Shown here in pieces: positions 45,172 through 55,273 of a stretch of 64,000 nt of DNA. The notes beneath the pieces are model-generated. The model saw only the letters and a list, made by a program, of their open reading frames with translations, was not told the origin of the DNA and did no database searches. This DNA is from Stomorhina lunata (lineage: Eukaryota > Arthropoda > Insecta > Diptera > Rhiniidae), in NCBI GenBank assembly GCA_933228675.1, contig OW121743.1:115679781-115743780 (forward strand). Direction: 5' to 3'. Position 1 is the stretch's first letter. Each line of letters opens with the position of its first letter. The position numbers and the translations under genes were made by a program.

Positions 45172-46426
45172 AAGGTTTGCTACATTGTAACTTATTTGTC
45201 AAATGTTTTCTAATAGTAAAAAAAATCATTTAAACTCAATGTTTTAACAACAAGAAACAATATATATTTTGAAATCAAATTTTATTAAACATTTTGCAAA
45301 ATAAATTATTTTGAAAATCCCTAAGGTATGTTACACAATATTTGCTTAAGTTTGAGTTTTTGATCTATATCGAAGAATGCGACTGGAGTCCATAACGAAT
45401 AAAAAAAAACGAAACGGAAAAAGTTTAATTTTGTGAGATAATGTAATCCTTTTGATCAGTGAAGATTCGCTTCTTATAAATTTTTCCCTGCGGGTTTTTT
45501 TTTTGGTCTTTGAGTTAAATTAATTAAATTTTTGAGAAAAATACACTTTTCTTAAAAAAACAGTTTTTTATCTTTTTATGATTAAATAAAATTGTTTGTT
45601 TATTCGGAGATAAAGAAAAATTAGTTCCAGAAAAAACAAATGTTTATTTTTAAAGTTGTTTTCAGATGATGATTGTAACTTTTTATTTTCGTACCACCCA
45701 TTAAACATCCTTTCTTCTATCAGCCCATCTACCTATGAAAATATTTAGCTAAATAATGGACCATCATGGTCCCCTTTAGTTAGGTTTAGGTTGTAGAGTT
45801 ATTCGCATCGAAAGATATGTTTTTTTTTTGTGCTAAATCAAAAAATTTTAGTTTTTTAAAAATTCACAAAAAATCAAAAAGGCAAAATCGTTACTCGACG
45901 ATCGTAAAACTATGAAAGTTTTCCACAATATAAGCCTAATATTATGAAAATTCATCGATTAAAAGTGTTTTTATTAACAATAAATTAAAAACTTAGCAAA
46001 CATTTTTAATACGAAAAATTAAAAAATTTAAAAAATTAAGTAACGGCTGCAATTATCAAAATACTGAGACTTGGCATTGCTACTCACTTCATATAATTTT
46101 TTGTTAACAAAATCACAATTTATGAATGGATTTTCAGGAAATGAGGTTTATTTTATTTAAAACATTAACAGTTTTGTGACCATCTAATGAAAATGGTATA
46201 TTTTTATCATCTTCGATTTTTATGAATTTTTAAAAAATAAAAAAAATTAAATTGAAAGAAAAAATTTACAATGAAGTGCAAATAACTCCGAATCCGTTAA
46301 GCATTTCAAAAATGATCTTAAAAGCACTAACAATGTAATAATGCACGGCTTAAGTTTCACTTTACATAATACAACTACAAATTTGATTCGGAACACTTCT
46401 TATTTTTTAGCACCCAACTTTTTTAC
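45172..46426. other. AT-rich non-coding, with remnants of repeats
   Basis: No ORF is supported. At 46375-46402 the phrase CAACTACAAATTTGATTCGG followed by AACACTT resembles the right terminus of the Tc1/mariner-type element at 10700-10731, so it may be a solitary transposon end. Around 45701-45785 lies a segment similar to 46427-46482 (ATCAGCCCATCTACCTATGA). Confidence 0.45.
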
Positions 46427-47660
46427 TATCAGTCCTTCTACCTATGAAAATATTAAGATCTATTGTTGTCCCCTTTAGTGATTTTTCATCTAAATTAGAA
46501 ACTTGAATTTGCCAAAACTTTTGTTGTGTCCACATGACATTTTGCTCAGACTAGGCCAACCCTTTAAAAGTTACGATAGTATTTTCTTTTTAATAGTTAA
46601 CCACCCCTTCATTTGTTCTTCTATCATTACATCTTTCTTTAAAAAACAACTAAGAAAGTGCTATAGTCGGTCAAGCCCGACTATACGATACCCTTCACAA
46701 CTAAGGTCAAAGGTGTTATTTTTCCTGTATAAAGACAAATATTTGCTAAATTTTGCCATCATACAAACATTTTCTCAAAACTTATATATTTAAGTTGTTT
46801 CCGTCATTTGGATTTATTTGAGAGCTGGGGTCAAATGTGAACCGAATATCTCGAAATATGGCAAATTACAGTTGTTACAAAAATTATGTATGCAAAAAAT
46901 AAACTCAAAATTTTCATTATCTTTAGATTTATGAGCGTTTTAGTGATTTTTTGTCTCATTTAGTGCGTTTTTGAAGAAGAGTTTGTATGGGAGCTATGGT
47001 CAAATGTGGACCGATTTTAACGAAATTTGGTACAGTGATTTAAGTTTTCATAAGCAGTGTTTGTTTCAAATTTCATGAAAAAATATTGATATTTGTGGCC
47101 AATATATCAATTCCGGGAAGTGAGACCTATAGGAAGTACCATAAATAATGAACCGATTTTGACAAATTTAAATAGCCATGATCCCATTGCCAAATTTCAT
47201 CAAATTATGTTTAGAATTGCGACCTGTAGTTAGATTACAAGGTTTACATGGAGGTCCAGCCAGCCAGACGGACAGACTGACAGACATCGCTAAATCGACT
47301 CAGAAAGTGATTCTAAGCCTATTGGTATACTAAAAGAGACAAATATTTCCATGTGTTACATACATCAGCACAAACTTAAAATACCCTTTCCACTTATGGT
47401 GGTGGAGGGTATAAAAATAATTTACATCCCTTTAGGGGACCATAATATTACAACTGTAAGAAGTATTTGATTGAAAAATTTAACTTGTTAAAACTTTTGT
47501 TATGTCTTCAGGAAATTTGGATAAGAGTTTACATTTTAGAAATTACAAAATTGTTTTCTTTTTATATTCCTTTGCCACTATTAATTTTTTAGATCCTTCT
47601 ATTTTGCCTCAAGTCTGTATTTTTCGACTTAAAATCTGATAAATTATCTGTATAATAATT
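46427..47660 (+). repeat. Degenerate dispersed repeat, split by a family P copy
   Basis: Phrases recur before and after the inserted copy P3: CCAAAACTTTTGTTGTGTC at about 46513 and TTAAAACTTTTGTTATGTC at about 47487; CTTCTACC or CTTCTATC at 46437, 46608 and similar at about 47593; TATTTTCTTTTTA and TTGTTTTCTTTTTA. This suggests a host repeat built of two or more ~170-210-bp units. No protein is encoded. Confidence 0.4.
46647..47417 (+). mobile_element. Family P element, copy P3
   Basis: Full-length copy with both termini (AACTAAGAAAGTGCTATAGT at the left, GGAGGGTATAAAAA at the right). It carries small internal deletions relative to P2 and P6, for example near 47185 where the GGTCCCATTATC... 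segment is shortened. Confidence 0.86.
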
Positions 47661-50226
47661 CAAAACTTCACATATTATTTTTAAAAATTTTAATCTTTCA
47701 ATATCACCCTGTGTCTGTCTGTCATGCATTCGTCTCTATGTCTGCCTTTATGTCCATCCGTATGTCTATGCACTTTTCCATTTCAAGTCAATTTTATTTT
47801 TGTTGTCTTACAAAACTTAAAATGACCTATCCTTTTTTCTGCCTAAGAATTATTTAACTCGAATTATGCGACGATTGTACATTGACCGCCAGTCTTTCCA
47901 ATTTCTTTAAGGTACTTAATAGCTATTTTTACAAAAAAAAAAAACTCAATGAAATTTGGTGCTTTTTACGTTTTGGGACCAAGGACAAATCTTACACTAA
48001 GTCGATTAAGCGACAACTGTCCGTCTGGAAATTAGGGCAAATTTTTTTTAAATCGAAAGAAAACATTTAGTATTAACAAATTTTGTGTAAAAACTCTTTA
48101 AGAAATTGTTAGCAAACAACAATAGAAGCAAAATTAAAAGGATTTGAAAATCTTTACTCGGATGATGATTCTGATGATGATGATTAAACGATAGCGTTGA
48201 TGTTATTGTTATTTGCTAAAATTACTTCAACTACAAGCAACTAAAACATTATTCGAAATAGGTGTTTGTTATAGTAACAAAATGCTACTGATGGTATTGC
48301 TGTTGTTGTTATTTTGTTGCCATTATTGTTGTAGCAGTTGTTGTTACTATTGTCGAAATGGCAATAGAAAATGCTTTGACACACAAAAAAAAATACAACA
48401 GAAACTAATAGCAAATCCTAACAATAACAACAAAACATTTTAGTATAAAAGAAACTAAAATAGACGAAGAAAGCAGGAGGAAAGCTCGAAAAAAAAAATA
48501 ACGCAATTTTCCATTTTTAGTCTTACATAAGAAGATATTTCGTTGTCGTCGTCGACGTCGTTTTCGCATAGACAAATAATTTCCACTCCAAAACAAGATA
48601 TAAAAAAAATCCTTACAAACTCACACATACACTCTTTCATACATAGACACACACTTACACACTTAGAAAATCTCGAACACTAAAACACTTTATTTGTGTA
48701 AGTGTGTTAAAGCAATAGAAAAGTAAAATTAGGTTGATTTTTAGACGTTGATAATAAAAGTCGAGGCTCCTTTAAAACAGCTGAGAAAATTTTTTGAAAA
48801 ACAAAAAAAACTTTTTTCGAAAACTTTTTAAAAAACACAAAAATTTTATTTGAAATAATTGAAATTTCTTTAAAATCTTTTTTTAAACTTCCATTTACTC
48901 GTAATACCTTTTTTTGTTAAACTGAATTTTTCAAATTCGTTTTAATATTTAAGGTTTTTCAGGATTTCACTTGAGTTTTGTTATATTTGTTGTTTATTTT
49001 ATTTATATAATAATAGCGTAACATTTATTTTTTTTCAAAATTTTTCTTTAAACACTTAAATTTTATTTTTATTTCTTTTATTTAACAAAATTTTTTCAGA
49101 GATTTTTTTATTAAAATTTTATTTTAAATTTCCACTTTTTAACACTTGAGCTTTTTGAATTTTTCTTTGTAAATTTAAATTTCTTTGAAATTTTTCTTTT
49201 TTCTATATTTTCATCATTATTATCATGATTATTATAAAATATTTTTCTTCATTATTTCCATGTTAGAGAAGAGAAGGATGCGCACGTGTTTGTGTAGTTA
49301 AGTTAACACCTTTTCGTACCGTCTTTAAATGAGTCCTATTTCATACTAAAATCATGCAATGCAGCATCTTAAACGTTACACCAGCAATGGACAAAGACAC
49401 GACGAGTACGAACATTAGCAGTGGCAGCAGCAGCTGAAGCTGTGGCTGTGGCTGTAGCATTTATTGAAACACTTACAGAGAGAGTTGTCGCTCTCCCTCT
49501 ATAACAATAACATCAAAAGCAAAGCCAAAAACAAAACATTTTAACGGTTATACCATAACAATTTGTTTATTATGCTCCCACTCTTTAACGGTATATCCTT
49601 TTACTGATTTCTTTGCAAAAAATTTCCTTTGCAACTAAAAGAAACATACTCCCGTTATTTAAATTCCACCTCTCTCTCTCTCTTTTAGTGTTATGAAATA
49701 AAAAATATGGGTTTTTGTAACTCTTTGTCTCCCTCTCTTGGTTGTGTGTTTTATTTAGTTTTTCGTGCATTATGCACGATTCTTTTTTGAAACACGAACA
49801 CACTTTCAATCGCTTAAAATTTAGCCTCCCTACACTATCACATGACTTTCAAGGATAAATAATCATTAGTAGAGTGAAAAGAGCTTAAAAAATATAAACA
49901 CATACACACTTACATACATGCACAGACTTGCAGGAGAGACACAGACACGCCAACTAAACTCACACAAAATAATATATTCAGTCTAAACTAAAATACATCG
50001 CTTACAGTGGGTCAAGCAGTTACATATACAACTTTTCATTAGATTAAAGTAAGGGTGTGTAGTGTGATATAGGCCGGTAATGTGGTATAGTTATTACTTT
50101 TCTCTGAAACTGGCAATATATAAGAATAACGGAAATAATGGTTAAAGTTTGCTCTTCTCAAAGACTGAGGAAGTAACGATCACTTTATTTTTGCAAGTCA
50201 TTCTGGAAGTCAGTTCCCAGTAAGAG
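47661..50226. other. AT-rich non-coding sequence with simple repeats
   Basis: No gene is supported. It contains GAT-rich (48163-48184), TTG-rich (48290-48350), CAG/CTGTGG-rich (49424-49460) and CT-rich (49670-49685) patches. The frames at 48213-48443, 48405-48652 and 49585-49809 follow these simple repeats and look spurious. Confidence 0.55.
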
Positions 50227-50813
50227 CAAGTAAGAAAGCGCTATAGTCGGTCTAGCCCGACCATACGATACCCTTCACCACTTAGGTCAAAGGTGTTATT
50301 TTTCCTGTATAAAGACAAATATTTGCTAAATTATGCCATCATACAAACATTTTCTCAAAACTTATATATTTAAGCTGTTTCCGTCATTTGGATTTATATG
50401 AGAGCTAGGGTCAAATGTGGACCGATTATCTCGAAACACTTTCTGAGTCGATTTAGCGATGTCGTCCGTCCGTCCGTCTGGCTGGCTGGCTGGACCCCCA
50501 TGTAAACCTTGTAATCAAACTACAGGTCGCAATTCTAAAGATAATTTGATGAAATTTTGTACAGCTCATTTTTTGATAATGGGACCATGGCTATTGAAAT
50601 TGGTCAAAATCGGTCCATTATTTATGGTACCTCCCATAGGTCCCACTTCTCGGAATTGACATATTGGCCACAAATATCAATATTTTTTCATGAAATTTAA
50701 AACATGTACTTCTTCTGTAAACCTAAATCACTGTACCAAATTTCGTTGAAATCGCTCCACATTTGACCATAGCTCCCATACAAACTCTTCTTTAAAAACG
50801 CACTAAATGAGAC
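50227..50813. mobile_element. Family P element, copy P4, inverted chimera
   Basis: The first ~210 bases (50227-50436) are the left part of family P in plus orientation, ending in ATTATCTCGAAA. From 50437 (CACTTTCTGAGTCGATTTAG) to about 50813 the sequence is family P in minus orientation, running from near the right end back to the CACTAAATGAGAC region, where it stops abruptly. The true right terminus is missing. Copy P5 begins four bases later. Confidence 0.83.
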
Positions 50814-50817
50814 CAAA

Positions 50818-51577
50818 CAAGTAAGAAAGTACTATAGTCGGTCAAGCCTGACCATACGATACCCTTCACCACTAAGGTCAAAGGTGTTCTTTTTCGTGTA
50901 TAATGACAAATATTTGCTAAATTTCGCCATCATACAAACATTTTCTCAAAACTTATATATTTAAGCTGTTTCCGTTATTTGGATTTATATGAGAGCTAGG
51001 GTCAAAAGTGAACCGATTGTCTCGAAATATGGCAAATTACAGTTATTATAAAACTCAAAATTTTCATTATCTTTAGATTTACGAGCGTTTTAGTGATTTT
51101 TTGTCTCATTTAGTGCGTTTTTAAGGAAGAGTTTGTATGGGAGCTATGTGAACCAATTTCGACGAACTTTGGTGCAGTGATTTTGGTTTACATAAGCAGT
51201 GTTTGTTTCAAATTTCATGAAAAAATATTGATATTTGTGACCAATGTATCAATTCCTGGAAGTGGGACCTATGGGAGGTACCATAAATAATGGACCTATT
51301 TTCACCAATATCAATAGCCATGGTCCCATTATCAAAAGAATGATCCGTGCTAAATTCATCAAATTATCTTTAGAATTGCGACCTGTAGTTTGATTACAAG
51401 GTTTACATGGGGGTCCAGCCAGCCAGACGGACGGACATCGCTAAATCGACTCAGAAAGTGATTCTAAGCCTATTGATATACTAAAAGGTGGGTCTAAAAC
51501 AAATATTTCTATGCGTTACATACATCAGCACAAACTTATAATACCCTTTCCACCTATGAAGGTGAATGGTATAAAAA
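50818..51577 (+). mobile_element. Family P element, copy P5
   Basis: Complete copy, CAAGTAAGAAAGTACTATAG to GGTGAATGGTATAAAAA, in tandem with the rearranged P4. Point changes have weakened the right-end hairpin (CTATGAAGGTGAATGG instead of CTATGGTGGTGAAGGG). Confidence 0.86.
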
Positions 51578-52384
51578 AGGTTTATTCTTAAATCAATTAA
51601 AATTTGGATGATTTGAAAATAAATATTTTTTCAAAGGTCAAACGTTTGATACTGATTTGATAATGATTTGAGAATAATAGCGTTCTCGACAAAAAGGGGA
51701 CTTTATTCTCAAATTGAGAAATGCCTTTATTCTCAAATCATGATCAAACCTCATTCTCAAAGTCTTTTCAAATGTGGATATCATCCACATGTGGAACATA
51801 AATAAAATGGCGTTGTATTTTGATATTTTTGAGTTTGTTTATTTTGTTTTTGAAAACGGTGCATCATATTTGAATTCTTTTGCTTAAAATATAATTTTTT
51901 TATTGTTAGGTAAAAAAAATTATAAGAAACAAAGACAATTTACTTATGCATTTGAATATTATTGAACTTTTAATCTTGACATTTTTAAGCAAGGTTTTGT
52001 GGTCAAATATGGATCAATTTTAAAAAATCCGAATGAAATAACGAATTTCTTTGAAATGCAATGCCATTCCATTAAAATATCTTAAACATTAATTTTTTTT
52101 AACATAAATAATTTTTTTAATGTTTGAAAAAAGTTTGAAATAAGGTTTGATATCAAATTTATATAACACCATTTTTCAAATTATTCCCAAATCATCTTAA
52201 GGTTTGATAATGATTTGAGAATAACCATTATTCTCAATGTGAGAAACTATCATTTTTCACACGTTTATTCTCAAATGAACCCTCATTTGAAAATGAATGT
52301 GAATCTCAAACATCTGTTCAGGTAAGAAAAAAGTTTGAAAAAAATGTTTGATATCAAATTTGAAAGTCATCATATTACAAACGT
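51578..52384. repeat. AT-rich repeat with reiterated TTTGAGAATAA motifs
   Basis: The palindrome CAAACGTTTG followed by AYACTG occurs near both ends (51639 and 52378). ATTTGAGAATAA or its complement recurs many times between them (51668, 51713, 51729, 52213, 52265). A GAAAAAAGTTTGAAA...GTTTGATATCAAATTT block appears twice (about 52123 and 52326). ATGTGGATATCATCCACAT near 51773 is a small hairpin. It is probably a non-coding element lying against the truncated LINE. Confidence 0.5.
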
Positions 52385-53478
52385 TTGACACTGTTCTTAA
52401 AACTTTTTGTTTTTGGTGTTGGTAACAATTTCTCTCGGTTTATATCGAGCTTTCTCAGAGATCGCACTTTAAGAGTTGTTATAGATGGGATATCGCCCGA
52501 CGAGTTCAAGATCAATTCGGGGGTACCACAAGGCTCCGTTCTTTCTCCTACTCTATTTCTTATTTTTCTAAATGACCTTCTATGTCAAACTTCCAATCCT
52601 ATCTACTCTTTTGCAGATGATAGCAACATCTGTCATTCGTATTCATTCAACTATAGGCCTTGCATGTTGGATATCAATTCCAAGAGGCAAACCATGAATG
52701 ATACGCTAAATTCCGACCTTTCTACAATATTCAATTGGGGTCGTTCTAACAGGGTCGATTTCAATACTCGAAAGACCCAATGTTGTGTATTAACACACAA
52801 GCGCGTTATGAACAATGTTGCATCATCTGTAATTATGGGTGGCATAAATATTGAGGAATCAGAAACTCTTGATGTTCTAGGCATGAAAATTCAGTGTGAT
52901 GTCCGTTGGACTAATCACGTTTTTCAAGTGTCGAAAGAAGCAAGTGTCTCGGCTTTCTAAAGCGGTGTAAGACATACTTCACTCCAACTGATCTCCTTAA
53001 CATCTATACCACTTATATCCGACCAAAAATGGAATACAACTCTCATGTATGGGCCGGTGCTTCAAAGTCTATTTTGGAGCTTCTCGACCGTGTACAAGAG
53101 AGGGCGAAGGTGCTTATCATCGCTACTACAATGACATGTGCTCAAACGAAATTAGGGATCTTGTTCCAGAAACCCGTACATTTCTTCATAGCACACGTAA
53201 CTCAACAAGGGCTCATCCCTTTGTAGTCGATTTTCCAGTGGATCGCACGACGCATTATAGAGAAAACTCGTTTTTTAACCGCACAGCACGAATGTGGAAT
53301 AAACTTCCTGCATCAGTCTTCCACTCTAAATATGATATCCAAAGGTTCAAATCGAATATCCACAAACACTACTCCCTCTATCCTCCTTCCCACAACCTTT
53401 TTATCTAGTTCCATCACATTGCATATGCATACGTAGGGGTCATCCCCTGAGTGTTGGTCCAATAATAAAAAAAAAAAA
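52385..53478 (+). pseudogene. 5'-truncated jockey/CR1-like LINE, reverse-transcriptase C-terminal part
   Basis: The first frame (52385-52957) encodes the palm of a non-LTR reverse transcriptase: SGVPQGSVLSPTLFLIFLND and YSFADDSN, with the catalytic FADD at 52610-52621. A frameshift near 52945 moves coding into another frame (LKRCKTYFTPTDLLNIYTTY, then IRPKMEYNSHVWAGAS). A second break near 53113-53125, probably with a small deletion, moves it to a third frame (YYNDMCSNEIRDLVPETRTF ... RTARMWNKLPASVF). The stop lies at about 53406. The 3' untranslated end is short and ends in an A-run (53467-53478). The 5' truncation and A-tail are normal for LINE insertion by target-primed reverse transcription. 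The family assignment is from motif memory. Confidence 0.85.
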
Positions 53479-54271
53479 CAAGTAAGAAAGCGCTATAGTC
53501 GGTCTAGCCCGACCATACGATACCCTTCACCACTAAGGTCAAAGGTGTTATTTTTCCTGTATAAAGACAAATATTTGCTAAATTTTGTCATCATAGAAAC
53601 ATTTTCTCAAAACGTATATATTCAACCTGTTTCGGTCATTTGGACTTATATTAGAGCTAGGGTCAAATGTGGACCGATTATCTCGAAATTTGGCAAATTG
53701 ATTACAGTTGTTACAAAAATAATGTATGCAAAAAATAAACTCAAAATTTTCATTATCTTTAGATTTACGAGCGTTTTAGTGATTTTTTGTCTCATTTAGT
53801 GCGTTTTTGAAGAAGAGTTTGTATGGGAGCTATGGTCAAATGTGGACCGATTTCAATTTGGTACAGTGATTTAAGTTTTCATAAGCAGTATCTGTTTTAA
53901 ATATCATGAAAAAATATTGATATTTGTGGCCAATATAGCAATTCCGGGAAGTGGGACCTATGGGAGGTACCATAAATAATGAACCGATTTTGACCAATTT
54001 CAATAGCCATGGTCCCATTATCAAAAAAAATATCTGTGCCAAATTTCATCAAAGTATCTTTAGAATTGCGACCTGTAATTTGATTACAAGGTTTACATGG
54101 GGGTCCAGCCAGCCAGACAGACGGACGGACATCGCTAAATCGACTCAGAAAGTGATTCTAAGTCTATTGGTATAATAAAAGGTGGGTCTAAGACAAATAT
54201 TTCTATGCGTTACAAACATCAGCACAAACTTATAATACCCTTTCCACCTATGGTGGTGAAGGGTATAAAAA
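53479..54271 (+). mobile_element. Family P element, copy P6
   Basis: Complete 793-bp copy that starts directly after the A-run of the LINE and ends GGTGAAGGGTATAAAAA. It is the copy most similar to P2. The frames at 53545-53799 and 53951-54175 lie within it and also appear in P2 and P3, but they are just conserved repeat sequence. Confidence 0.88.
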
Positions 54272-54544
54272 TTCAATTCGCATATCGTTAATTCTTTGGA
54301 ATCCTTAAGATAGCAGTGAAGTTTTATTTTACTCGAACTATAGTTTCATTCGGACCTAATGTTGTTTAGGTGCAAAAAATATTATTAGCAAATTTACTCA
54401 AAAAACATAAGAATCTACTAATTTTTACTTCCACAAGTATTTTAAACTTAAAATTAATTATCATTTACAAAATATAAAGATAATGAGATAAAGTATAGGT
54501 ACAAAACCCATTTATTATTATTTATATATAAAAATTTATTTATA
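54272..54544. other. Short AT-rich spacer
   Basis: Non-coding. Nothing is recognised between copies P6 and E2. Confidence 0.6.
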
Positions 54545-55273
54545 CACTCAGGAAATTATTACAGTAACTGATTGTATGTTGTTTAGGAAATTTTCGGTTA
54601 TGTTGTTTTCAAATAAATATTCATTTAAATTTATATGAAAATTGATTTTTAAAATATTTGTACATTTGTTTAAAAAACAACCTACAAAAAAATACTGAAA
54701 ATCCGTAACATTTGAAAATATCAGTTGTTTAGTTTTTATAAATTTTTTCAATTATTGTATCAAATATAATTCGTATTTGTTTAATTATTGTTTTTCCTTA
54801 AGTATCTTAGGTTTGCTTATTGAAGAAACTTTTTATAATACTGGCCGCCTATCACGGGGTATGGTCTAAGCAAACAACAAACTTTGTTTTGTCTGTTTGG
54901 TTTTTTGATGCCTTAAAGGATATAACCTTTTTGTGGTTTCGTCTTTTATGTTACGTTAATTACAAAACAAATGAAAATTGTCCATTTTACGGAAATTTTA
55001 CGTAGTTTTTTACCATTCAATTTTTTAAAAATAAATGAAAATTTCCGTTTTTTATACTAAAAATGTAGTTAAAATTTTTGTCAGTAATTTTTTTGATAAT
55101 AACTGAATATTCCGTTTTTAAAACTGAAAATGTAGTTAAAATATTTGTCAGTTAAATTTAAATGAAATATTTATTGATTTTGAATGAAAAATCAGTTGAC
55201 CGGTTTTTAAATGAATATTCATTCATTTTAAATTACATTTTAAGTTAATTTTACTTACATAATATTCTGAGTG
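54545..55273 (+). mobile_element. Family E TIR element, copy E2 (729 bp)
   Basis: It matches E1 (5951-6680) over its full length with scattered substitutions and one or two indels, in the same orientation. It is flanked by TA at 54543-54544 and 55274-55275. The 61-codon frame at 54820-55005 is interrupted in E1 and has no recognisable domain. Confidence 0.88.

Noticed and set aside
48213..48443. Cys/Leu-rich 76-codon frame that looks like a small cysteine-rich peptide
   Set aside because: The Leu and Cys residues come from a TTG/TGT microsatellite-like run. No signal-peptide and cysteine-framework combination convincingly exists.
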